Shown here: piece by piece, positions 42,211-53,600 of the stretch
Layout of the letters: every line of letters begins with the position of its first letter
Numbering within the stretch: position 1 is the stretch's first letter
NCBI RefSeq assembly: GCF_000143415.4
Contig: NW_003314296.1
Span: 1,024,930-1,088,929, forward strand
Direction of reading: 5' to 3'
From: Selaginella moellendorffii
Taxonomy: Eukaryota; Streptophyta; Lycopodiopsida; Selaginellales; Selaginellaceae
Length of the DNA stretch: 64,000 nt
Notes under the pieces: model-generated
What the model was told of the DNA's origin: nothing
Databases searched by the model: none
Seen by the model: only the letters and a program-made list of their open reading frames with translations
Made by a program: the position numbers and the translations under genes

Positions 42211-43366
42211 AGGGGGGGAGAGTGTCGCGAATGTGACTTCGAGTATCGAAAGTTACCTGTCGGCTAGTCCTTTCAGATATTCTTTCCTTACTGCCACGAC
42301 GGCAGGAGGTCAGTATTGCTCGGCATATTATCAATCCCACTTGGGATAGTTGAGAAACTAGTCAATGACCGTGTACTTAAATCAGATGAACATAAAGTAG
42401 GAACCCTATGTGTTTCTTGCTGAGCATACTCGACTTGGTTTGAGAAACTCCTATCATTGGCTTGCACTTGCTAGTATCAAGAACCCCCGTGATATTGAGA
42501 TTGGTCCCTTAATATTTAGTAATTGATAGCTTACCGTGTCTGCCAAACACCCTCGCTATCATGCCCTTTGTGTTAGTCTCAATTAGGTCCCAAATACTAT
42601 TTATGGAAAGTGTCTAGATTCGCTCCTTTGGCACATCTACAGAATGTAGAGATTGACCTGAACACAATGGTGTTTATCCCGTGTCCAAATTTGCACTCTA
42701 GCGCCATTCCATATTTAGTAAGTTTCTAGCTTGTCCTAGACACTAACTTCTGATACTAAGGGAGGCTTGGGGTAAAAGCCCAAACCATGTGTTCCTCAAA
42801 GGGGGGGAAGGGGGGGGGGCTATGGGGGGTTCCAAATGTATAGTAGGGATAGTGGGTGGGTCAGGCATGGCTGACTAACTTGAGGCATAGTTTAGCTCCT
42901 GCTTGCGTGCTTATCCTTGTTCTGTGTCCGGCTTGGGTCTAAGCCCAAGTTACATTCTATGCTCGCTGGTGGAGTACCTATGTCCTTGCGTTAGGCCATT
43001 GGTATGCCGAAATAGCGCCAGACTCCATTTGGCTCCGTTTTGCGTGCTAGTCCTGGTATTGGGATGCTGGTTACTCTAGGACTGTTCCAAGTCGCTCCGG
43101 GCTCCTGTCCCTTCGCTCCTTGGGCTATATGCTCAAGAGTCGTTCCGTGCTCCAGTGCTAATGCTCCTTGGCTCCATGCTTGGGAGTTTGGCACTGTTCT
43201 TTTGTTCAGTGGCCCAAGGCTCTGAACCTCGGGGTTGTCAATTGGACACGTGGCATATGACATGTGGCATGTGTCACATGGCATAGAGAGGGTTTAGGTT
43301 CCGCTTCGTGGTGTTATCCTATGGTAAATTACCATAGGATAAAGGGTCAAAACCACGTGTGCTATA
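42211..43366 (+). mobile_element. Polypurine tract and 3' LTR
   Basis: AGGGGGGGAGAG (42,211-42,222) is followed by an LTR starting TGTCGCGAATGTGAC and ending ...CACGTGTGCTATA at 43,366, about 1,144 bp. The sequence is collinear with the LTR at 57,311-58,401, and its last 216 bp match the truncated 5' LTR at 36,351. Near 42,797-42,827 it carries long G runs (7, 10 and 6 G). Confidence 0.8.
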
Positions 43367-44261
43367 ACCGTAGACTTTGGGAAGGAAGTTTTTGTTTGTC
43401 TTGTGGTGGTTTTGTTTGATCTTAGGAATGTTGCATAGGTCTGGAGCTCCCTTTTCAAGCAAGGTATGTGTAAGCCACAAATTTTTCCTTTCCAATTTGC
43501 GAGCTTACCTCGTCTATCCGTCCAAGACTGCCTTGGCTTTTGCTAAGTTCCCTCTCCAAGGTTCCCGCCTATGGTACCAACTCCTATTTGGTTCTACTTG
43601 GTTTCAGCTACTCACTCCACGAGCAACGGAGTGTTAGCCATCCATCCACGGATTCCCAAATCGCTCCCAATCCCCCTCCCCGGGTTAGACTGGACTTAAG
43701 GTTCGGCTACACTCCCCACAAGCACAAGCAGCCAAGCACACCAAGCTTCCAGGTTCCTAACATCCCTTGGTACCACAAGACTTGATCATGGGACCCTCTA
43801 AATCCCAAGTCTTGTGTGCAACACTTACTTCGGGACGCCAGGGTGAAACACCATGGCTTAACGGCCCGGTATGAGTACCTCTACCCCCCCAGTTCCATCC
43901 CGAAGGGAAGGTCCAAGCCCCTAGGAAGGACGAGGACCAATGAGCCGCATGGTACTCAAGTGGGGCACCACTCCACATGAGCCAGGAGCACCGCAGTCAG
44001 TTTCCCTTTCGGGAGTGGGAGTTGCTTTTGAGCACTTCCTTGGATGGCCCCTCTGGCACCAACCAAGTCCATGCTCACTCCCACCCAAGGCCCTTTGGTC
44101 CTAGTCTCAACCTCAAGTCAGTTTGAAAGCCCCACTGGAGAGTTCCTTCAAAACTGGTTCCTGGACCTCACTATCCCTACTATACTTTTGGAACCCCCTG
44201 CAGCCCCCCCCCTGCCTGGGAGACGCATGCTTTGGGCTTTCACCCCTTGACCCGTATTAGT
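43367..44261. repeat. Dispersed repeat and LTR-like debris
   Basis: Contains the inverted partner of 1-300 (at 43,470-43,785) and, at 44,160-44,250, a minus-strand version of the middle of the 42.2-kb LTR. No gene is supported. Confidence 0.65.
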
Positions 44262-44762
44262 ACTCAGACTCGGTCTCGTACTCGATCTCAGACTCAATCT
44301 CGGACCCAACTTTGGACTCGATTTCAGACTCGGTCTCGAACTCGATCTCGGACCCGATCTCGGACTTGACTTCGGACTCAACCTCGGACTCGGTCTTGGA
44401 CCTGATTTGGATCTCGGACTCTGTCTCGAACTTGGTCTCGAACTCGGTCTCCGATTCGGTCTCGAACTCGGTCTCGGACTCGATCTCGGACCCAATCCCG
44501 GACTCGACTTTGGACTCAACCTCGGACTTGGTCTCGGACCCGATTTGGATCTCGGACTCTGTCTCGAACTCGGTCTCGAACTCGGTCTCGAACTCGGTCT
44601 CCGATTCGGTCTTGGACTCGATCCTGGACTCCATCTCGAACTCGGTCTCAGAGTCGGTCTTGGACTCGATCTTCGACTCGGTCCCATCCGATGAACTCTT
44701 TGTCATTTTGGTCATGCTTTCGGGGATCCTTTAGCCTACGACACCTTGGCGAGTTGGTTCCT
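44262..44762. repeat. Longest TCGGACTC array, open on both strands
   Basis: About 430 bp of 12-bp units (CTCGGACTCGGT, CTCGAACTCGGT, CTCGGACCCGAT) plus the shared flank to 44,762. The minus strand has 152 codons starting MTKMTKSSSDGTE and then acidic (T/S)E(S/F)E repeats. The plus strand is also open in two frames. Since all frames are open, coding status cannot be judged from openness alone. Confidence 0.85.
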
Positions 44763-45350
44763 TACAGTATGGTGGTCATCAAGCCGTGTAGTATTTGAAG
44801 AGATGCATTTCTTGGATTGGTTTGATAAACATTTTAGGGTTTTCACTTTCTCGCCTAGATTCTCGGCCCAATTTTTCAAAGTAGTGCATTTGGGCTTGTA
44901 GATCTGGCCTAGATCTATGAGTAGTGGTGATTATTGGCGCTAGATTTGGGCAAATTGATGGCATGCAAAAGGATTTTCTCCTTTGGCTAGATTGGGTCAT
45001 CTTTGTAGCAAGAATTCGTGCTTCTTTAGACTTTGTTTTGGATGTTGTTTATTTCTAGAGGTTCTCTGGGGCCTAGGCTTTCCAAAAATACCAACAGAAC
45101 CTTAGTATCAATTTACATTAGTGACATGCACATGTTTTTCCACAATATTGGTGTTCTGGGTTACCTCTTCTTGGATTTTGGGGAATATTGAGGCAACTTC
45201 TTCACAAATTCTTTCGATAGAGGGTAGACAAGGCTGAGCCCTTTCCAACGAGCCCACCAACAGTCAAAATGGGGAAAGATCAAGACCAGAGAATTCATTT
45301 TTCTCTTTTGGGCTAAACTTTGTTAGGAGTTCCCTGGGAACGAAGCAATC
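44763..45350. other. No gene seen
   Basis: Unassigned sequence between the array and the gag relic; no domain recognised. Confidence 0.45.
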
Positions 45351-45354
45351 TTCA

Positions 45355-45445
45355 GGGAGCAAGAGTAGGCATAGGAACAGGGACAGGAGTAGGAACAGGA
45401 GTTGGTGCTGGAGTAGGCACAGGAGTAGGAGCAAGAGTAGGGGGT
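45355..45445 (+). repeat. GGAGTAGGMACA hexamer-type minisatellite
   Basis: Imperfect tandem units such as GGAACAGGGACAGGAGTA, repeated over about 90 bp. They are followed by GGTTACCGGTTACAGGTTAT-type short repeats to about 45,510. Confidence 0.8.
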
Positions 45446-45979
45446 TACCGGTTACAGGTTATAGGTCAACAGTTACTGGTTACCATTACTGGCTACTGCA
45501 AGAGGTCAACGGTTACTCTATGGGTCAATGGTTATGTGTGCTTGAGGTTTACATCTCCTTCCATTTTCACCCTTATTTCTTCGTTACAGGCATTTGGGCA
45601 ACTTTGAGCAACTTGAGCACCAGTCTACAGTCTTCTTGCTCCTGTCAACCTAGTTGCCTTGACCAGGCATTTGCAGTGTTCAAGGTATTTGATGCCAGTA
45701 CAAATTAGACGTGCGACAAATTGGCACCCTTTTACTATACCTCAAGGCCCTAAAGTACAAAGTAAGCTTTTAACATCCAAAAGCAGCTTAGGTATGACAC
45801 AACACCCTCTCGAGCCGAGTCCTCTTCATCCTCGGTAGATTCTAGTGACTTAGATCTACGAGCTATGGCACAGCCACCTTTAGCTCAACCTCAGCTCCAT
45901 AGGGGAGTGATTTTCTGACCTTCTCAAGTGTTGGAACAGTCTCTCCAACATTGCATATCAGTCGCTTTGATTACTATTG

Positions 45980-47500
45980 CATGATCGTCGACGATGATCG
46001 TATGTGCCGTGACTTCTTGTAGTCTCTCGAAGGCAAAGCAACAACTTGGGCAGATTCTCTCCTCCCAGAGGACTGGACAGACTTCTAGACACTACTTGGT
46101 TTTTTCAGAGAACGTTTCATTGAAGAAAAACCCACAAATCGGTTACTCGTTGACCTCCTTTCGTTCCGGCAAGGTGCTCATGAGTCTGTTCCTGACTATG
46201 TCACCCGATTTTGAACATACTGGAAGTAGTGTTGGGATCGTAGAGTGGTCCAAGATGAGCAATAGGGGATCACAGCATTCATAGCGGGTCTGCATGGGAA
46301 CTTGCAATGGAAACTTCTTAAGAAGACATTCAGGTCTTGTCACAAGGCCTTTTCATTTGCCACAAAGTTGGAAAGAGAGCTTCTTGTCAACAAGGGGGTT
46401 GCTAGAGTTGATTTCAACCAAGCCATCACCCGGTTAGAGTCACCTTGTGAAGCTGTTCGCCCGTCCACACCAAAGCCCGTCACTATTGAGTATACACCTC
46501 CGGCTATTAAGAACTTTACCAACGAGATGCAGCAGCTGAAGGAGAACATTCTTCAGCAACAATCACACCATAACAAACTACTCCAAGAGCTGGTGGAGTC
46601 CAGGAAAGAGGCTGCTACAGCTCGAGAACGCAAATTTAAGTTTTGTTGGTGCACTCACTACGAGATGAACACACACAATACACAGCACTGCTTCAAGCTT
46701 CACCCAGAGCTTTGGCCTCCACCTTCTCAACATGTCCAACAATGTCCCTTTACTGACAATCCCACATCGTCTTAGAGTCCAAAGACATATCAGGAGCAGT
46801 TGGAGCAACAAGCAATTGAGGCAACCCCTTTGTCAAACAAAGGCAAGGCACCAGCCTCATCGGTCAACATGATTTTGGTAGCTGAGGAACTCTATAGACA
46901 ACAATAGCAAACAGCAGCCACTCGAGCCCAAGCAAAGAAGAAGGCAGCCGCTCAGCCTAGCATAGATTCCTCGGTGTCGGTTGAGAGTGAATCTTTGTCA
47001 GCACTAAATCCAATGACACAAAGGGTGGCTTGTAAGCTCTCCTTCAAGTCACTACTCTCTTCTCCTCCTAAGATCTTACCAACAGGTATTCTTGTTCTGG
47101 AGCTGATTCTTCAATAGCTGGTTGACACTCCCGTCAGCTTTTCGCTCCGAGACATGTTGTGTCTTGTCTTGGGATTCAGCCAGCGTTTAGAGGAGTTTGC
47201 ACGGTCAGGAACACCAAAGAGCACTCTCAAGAGGACTCCTCAAAAGGTGCAAATTGTCGACATGACAAGATATGGTGGAGATCTTGGTCCATTCTTTGTC
47301 CCAGTTCAGATTGGTACTTCCTCTTATAGGGTGGATGCTTTGGTCAACTCTAGTTCTGGAAGTAACATTATCTCTCTCGAAGCTGCCCTTTCAGCACAGT
47401 TACAAATCACTGAGAGCTCCTCCATCGTGCTCAAGACCTTTGCAAACCACACCATTCCTCCAGCGGGCATTTGCTGTGGTGTCAAGGTCTCAATGTAGGG
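45980..47500 (+). mobile_element. Gag-protease relic of an LTR element
   Basis: The gag core is spread over frames (RHYLVFSENVSL; HESVPDYVTRF; GLHGNLQWKLLKKTFRSCHK at 46,290-46,350). A coiled coil (EMQQLKENILQQQSHHNKLL) and a zinc-knuckle-like stretch (CWCTHYEMNTHNTQHCFKLHPEL) follow. A protease-like block (PVQIGTSSYRVDALVNSSSG, then SNIISLEAALSAQL; 47,295-47,400) has Asn where the catalytic Asp is expected. No reverse transcriptase follows. Frameshifts and stops are present. It is probably a non-autonomous or decayed gypsy-class element. Confidence 0.7.
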
Positions 47501-48540
47501 TGTTATTTCTGAGGTATATTTCTTCGTGGTTGACTACCAATGTCTTGGAACATCCTCGTTGAAAGACTCTATCATCCTTGGCCACTCATGGCAAGTCACA
47601 GCCCATTGCACCATTGACAGCGCACAAGGCAAGATGGAAATTAGTGATGGAACCCATAATGCCACCTTTCAATAACCACGGCAGAGCTCTTTCTCAGCAA
47701 GCCCAACAAGCTCAGACTAAAATGGCCTCCACACCACACTTTCCTCTTGAGCTCACAGAGGTTTTTCCTGAGTTGGCGGTGGAGTCGACCATCTGTATGA
47801 CGGATGCTTTCTCATGCAATGCGATTAACATTGTTGGAGGTGAGTCAAATAGCTCGAGACATCTCTCAACTCCACTCTCTTTATTTGAGAGTAAGGCCGA
47901 GCCTCTAGCCACGCCCTTTTTATTTGATGGCAAGGCTTATAGGGTATGGGCTCCCATATCTAAATTTTTGGAGTGTTTCTTGATAGAGCTTTGAAGGGCT
48001 TCTCGATTCGTTCCTTGCATGGGAACAACTCTTTCTTATGGAGCTTGATGACACAATCACTCTAGACCAGGTCCATCTTTCACAAGACACAGCCGAACTC
48101 AATCCTCCTCAACAACTATTTGAAGTGTCATACAGCCTGCATCTTCCTACTAAAATCATGGTAGCTGACAACTCTGAGTGTATTTTGTCATGTCTTTTTT
48201 TAGAGACGGAGGATGACATCCAGCCACACAACTGGTAAAAAGAATCAAGCCAATTGAACATGCTGTATGTGAGTTATAGCTTTTTGAGTTCAGAATTTCC
48301 TACCGTGGAGCCCCCGGTACTCCAACCACTAGAACGACAACTTCCTTTCAAAATTTACATCACAATGGGTATAGAGGCCTTTGGAGTATACCTTTGCCAA
48401 TATTCACAGCCTAGCAAGCCACCACATGTAGAGAGGTACATGCATTTTGCATCGTGATTTTCACACAAAGGTATTTCCTAAGTCAGGAATTGAGATCAGG
48501 ATTTCTCCCAGTCTAAATTCCTGACTTGGATGACTGGGCA
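47501..48540. other. Retroelement-derived sequence, no domain
   Basis: Several short plus frames in the same orientation as the gag relic, without recognised domains; probably its decayed downstream part. At 48,479-48,527 a 12-bp inverted repeat (AAGTCAGGAATT...AATTCCTGACTT, loop 25) could form a hairpin. Confidence 0.45.
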
Positions 48541-48834
48541 TGTAGTGGTTATATAGGCTGGTGATAGCACGCTAGACCTATCCCTTTTCTGTCTTTTATA
48601 TCCTTGGCCATAATAACATACACTCCACTTGCTCAACATCTACTCTTCTCTTTCATGCCTATCTTACTCACTGCTTTTTGGGGATCAAGGCTATGAGATG
48701 TGCATCAATCTCAGCATCAACATCTTTGCAATAGCACATGGCTAAGTATTTCTTTCCTTTTTATGTTTGGATCTAGTTTAGATTAGAGAGGATTATCAAG
48801 ATCATTGTAAAGGTGATTTTGTAGTTCTCCACTT

Positions 48835-48852
48835 TGGCGACCATGGTGGGAT
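48835..48852 (+). other. Candidate primer-binding site of the Tat/Ogre-like element
   Basis: CACTTTGGCGACCATGGTGG resembles the TTGGCGACxCxGxTGGGGA sites that Ogre/Tat-type gypsy elements use for tRNA-Arg. If correct, the 5' LTR ends at about 48,831 and may begin with the TGTAGTGGTT at 48,541. No matching 3' LTR was found in the window. Confidence 0.45.
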
Positions 48853-49085
48853 AGGCAAAGTGAAGAGCACCCAAAGAACAAATACTGGAAGCCTTAGCCA
48901 CAACTAAAAGAAGAAGCCGAAGTCAAGAATCAAGGGAAAAGTCAAAAAGAAACAAAAAGAAGAAAACTGACAAAAATCTACAGCAAGAAGCATGGCAATC
49001 ATGCTAGAGACCAAGTGCTTGAAGACTACAATCATTTAGTGATTGCCCACTTCTTAGAAAGTCCAAGCTTCTTCCATAACCGCCT

Positions 49086-49440
49086 TTTAGCAAGAGGTTG
49101 AAGACAAAGAATATTCTACACATCAAAATATTTGAAGAATCTCCAACAAGAAATCAAAGCAAGCAAGTGTTAACGAGCATGAAAACATGAAGAACACTTG
49201 AAGATTGAAGCCACCCAAGTTGTGGAAAACTTGGAGTGTGAGCGTAATCATTTTTAGCGAGAGGTTAAAGATGAAGAATATTTTGCACATCAGAATATTT
49301 GAAGAATCTCTGACAAGAAATCAAAGCAAGCAAGTGTTAACGAGCATGAAAACATGAAGAACACTTGAAGATTGAAGCCACCCAAGCCATGGAAAACTTG
49401 GAGTGTGAGTGTAATCATTTTTAGCGAGAGGTTGAAGAAA
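49086..49440 (+). repeat. 167-bp tandem repeat in the element leader
   Basis: The block starting TTTAGCRAGAGGTT recurs at 49,086, 49,253 and 49,420, i.e. every 167 bp. The first two units are almost identical (AAGCAAGTGTTAACGAGCAT in each) and the third is partial. Confidence 0.85.
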
Positions 49441-50699
49441 ATGAATATTTCAAGAATTTACGACAAGGAAACGACCAAAGAAAATTTTTAGCAGCTGGCG
49501 ATGGAGGAAGAATGAAAAAGCACAACTGCCTATTTGGAGATACAAACTGTACAAGATACAAGGATTGCCTTTTGTGTGGTTTCAGAAATTGTGCAAAACA
49601 ATACAAGCAATGCTATCCAAAATGGCGATGCAACACTTGCAAGCAAGCGAAAGCAAGACTCAGCATCAGGGAAATGCACCATCATGAAATTAACCATAGG
49701 GAAAAGCGCACTGGATAGATTTGTGCACACATAGCTTAAAGCAACAAGAATCTGTTAGAATCCATACTTTGACGTGTGGATGTCACTTGAGACAAGAAAC
49801 ATACAAGAATTAGGACATTAAAAATACAATCATTGCTGTATTCAGCATTTTCAAATCTTACCAATGATTGGGAAACACAAAAGCTCATAGTGAGAGCTCG
49901 CATTCCAAAACAACCAACACATTGTAAGAGATTAAAACAATTGTTCAAGATTGGACTACTAAAGAGAATTGCAATCGTTTGCATACCTGCTCGATCCCAA
50001 AGTTGGCAAGCAATATCCAAATTTACTAGCTAATAGCTAAATCGATCAATTTATGATAATACAGACCTCCTTTCAACAAACAAAATCATGTTTACTTACA
50101 CCATCAGATTTTTCAAATACAAGACCTTACCTAAGCTAGACTCAGGAAAGCGACCTCGAGACAAAACTCGGGAAGAATCGAGTAAGAAAAAAAACTCGAT
50201 TGAAGACTCAAGACACAAGAACTTGACTTCGCATTTATATTACAAAACCAAACTTGCAAAAGACTCAAGACACAAGAGCTTGACTTTGCAATTTATGGAG
50301 AACAACAATTGACTCAAAATAACGTAGGCAAAACACAAATTCAGGAAACTTACCTTAACACTCAAGTTGAGAAGACTTAGCAAATTGAATGTACAAACAG
50401 AAACCAGACTCAATCAAGATTCGGGAAAGAGATCTTTGACAAAAGAATCAAGTAGTGAAAAAGGAAGAAATAGTAAAAGAGAAATTAGAACAACAATAGC
50501 AACAAATTTTCAAGCACGACAAAGAGGATAAACAAATTCAAGTTGCCAAGCCGAGCAACCTAGTCAAAGATAACAAAGAATTGAATATTAAAGATGCCCT
50601 AGAGTTTAAGGCATTTGAAGAAGTAGAATACACAGCACCAGAGTTTTACTCAAATCCGGATTCACCAGAACAACTCAACCAACAAAGTTTATAACCACC

Positions 50700-53600
50700 T
50701 ATGGCAATCATCAACCCAATAAGTACAATCGAAAGCATGATTACATATCCAATTTTCATAGGCAGTAAGACAGAAGATTCAAAATTACATGTAAAACAAT
50801 TCAACTAGATTGTCAAGATGAACAATCAAGAACAGCATCAAGCCATACTTTTCCCATACACACTTAAAAGAAAAGCTCTTGAGTGGTATAATACTCTAGA
50901 GGATTCTATACCACATGATGAGAAATTTGAACAATTCAAGGAACAGTTCCTAGCCGGAGGAACACTAGAGGAGCATTATGAGCAAATTAAGAATATAAAA
51001 CAGCGACCAAAGGAAGGAATTCAAGACTATCCTAGACAATTCAAATTACATGCAAAGAAATGTAAGGATCTCATCACTGACAAATGCAAGAGTTTGTCTT
51101 ATATACAAGGATTACGAGAAGCCTATTGCAGCATGATAGCCTTGGCTGATACACCTGATGAAGAAAGTGTTGATTCATTATCTTAAGGAATCTTAAAACT
51201 TGAGAAACAGTTTAAGCAATTCACTAAAGGTGAATCTTCTCATGTTAATGATGACTCAGATGATGAAGAGGAAGAAATACTAATCAAAACCAAAAAGAAG
51301 GGAAAAGACATTAGACATGTATTGAAGAAGTTAGCTTCAACTGAATTTAAACAAAGGAGTCTTTTGTACAAAATGTAAAAATGAAGGACATTCTGTTTCA
51401 AACTGTAAACTTCATTTACCCAAATGTCAGATTTGTGATAGAGAAGGACATTTAGCCAAGAATTGTCGATATAAAAACACCACCGAAGTTTCAAGAGTGG
51501 AAAATGTTCAACAAGGATCACCACGACAAAATTATCAAGGAAACAATAACCAAGAACAAAAACCACCAAGAAACTATTATTACCAAGATAATCAACAATA
51601 TAATCAAGGATATAATCGTGGATATAATCCCCCACAAAATCAAAACTATAGTCAAGGACAATAGAGGCAATTACAACTAACAACAATACAATGGACAACT
51701 AAACAATTATCAACGTCCACAAGGGAACAACTACAACCAAAACCAACAAAGGCAATATAACAATTACAACAATCAAGCATCGCAACAGAATTATCAACCA
51801 AGACAAAATCAACCACAAGAAAATCAAATTAGACCACAATACAATCCATAAAACCAAAGAGTCAATCAAGCTCCTGCTAGAAGACCACCAGCAGCACAAG
51901 TAGTTCAAGCAGAAGTTGATGTAAAAGATGAAGAACAATTAATAGTTGAAGAACCAGAAGTTTTGGCAATCACAAGGACACAATATGAATGTCAACAACC
52001 TGATAATTATGAAGAACAAGATAAAAGTGATCAAGCATTAGAAATCAAGAATACCGAGTGGAAAAAGAGTAAGAAAATACTTAACACCATTCAACAAGAG
52101 CTTCAAAACAAAGATTCTGAAATTATTAATGATCAAATATACCATCAAAATGACCAAACTCAAATATTAAGCTTTACTCAAGATGAGCATACAACCATTG
52201 CCGAGCACATACTACAGCAGAGAATTACTTTACCCCTACAACAAATACTGCAAATAGCACCATATATGAAAGACCAAATCTTAAAGATATGTAATCGAAG
52301 GATCCCTGAAGCTCACACACAAGAAAAACACCAATCTCAACCAACACAACAAGAACAAGTTGAAAGAATCCAATCTGGTGATTATGATGATAATGTACCA
52401 TGTATCAATGTACATATTGGCAAAAATCATATTAAAAGAGCTATCCTTGATGGAGGTTCTGGGGTTAATATCATCAAATATGCACTATGCAAAGCATTAG
52501 GATTGGGCAATATACAAATTACACCATTCAATGTACGTATGGCTGATCAAAGAGTTGTCAAACCAGCAGGCATCATCCATGATGTCTCTATGACAGTCAA
52601 AGGACATAAATTTAAAGTTAACTTTGTTGTGTTAAAAATGCTAATTGAAGAATCTTCTTACGAAATCTTGTTAGGTATAACAAAGCTGTTTCTGCACAGT
52701 ATTGGATGGAACATGAGATATGTATCCAATCCCAATAAGGACAAACTAAAATATCAATATTGACAAGTAAAAAAATCTCAAAAAGTTTCCGACCAACACA
52801 AGTTCAAGAATACAATTGGCAAGAAGGCTTAGACAATCTTGAAGAAGCTAAATTATTTGAAGTATATTTTGAACTTAAGGCAATTCAAGAAATTGACCTC
52901 AATAGGATACTTTCTATAACCAAGTGTCAAGACTATGAAGATTCAAAACAACCCAATTTAAAGAAGACACATACAACAAAAACCACCATACAAAAAGCAA
53001 GACTAGCGATACAACCAGAATAACTACAAACTACAGAATATCACCTAGATATACAAGACGAACCAACACTCACCACTGAAAATTAAGAATTCAAACTTCG
53101 CATAAATATCAATGAAGATATTGAAGAATTAAATTTAGGGGTTCCCTCAAACCCACAAAACATCTTAATAGCTATACAACTCGACAAACCTTTTAAACTT
53201 GATGCTACTGCGCTCTTTATTAAGTATAAAGATGTCTTTGCTTGGTCATATAAAGACCTCAAAGGTATACCACCTGATTTATGTACACATCAAATCAAAT
53301 TACTTCCAGAAATTCGACCCATTAAACAAACTGCTTACCGGATGAATCCAACATTCATTGAGAAAGTAAAAGCTGAAATCAACAAGCTCCTTGAAGCAGA
53401 ATTCATATATCCAATACAAAATGCCCAATGGCTATCACCTTTACTCATTGTACCCAAAAAATGGGAAATTATGCATTTGTGTGAACTACAAGAAGTTAAA
53501 TGATGCCACTACGAAGGATGCCTTTCCCATCCCATTTTCAGATCAAATACTTGATGCCATTGCCGGTTATGAGATGTACTCATTTCTTGATGGTTCTTTA

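Noticed and set aside
44407-44694. Plus-strand open frames over the array giving LGLGLELGL or SDSVSNSVS repeats
   Set aside because: A 12-bp repeat unit keeps any stop-free frame open; nothing distinguishes these as genes.
47295-47400. Functional retroviral-type protease
   Set aside because: The expected catalytic Asp is replaced (DALVNSSSG) and no reverse transcriptase follows.
48479-48527. Hairpin as a Helitron 3' end
   Set aside because: Stem present, but no CTRR end follows and no Rep/helicase domain is nearby.
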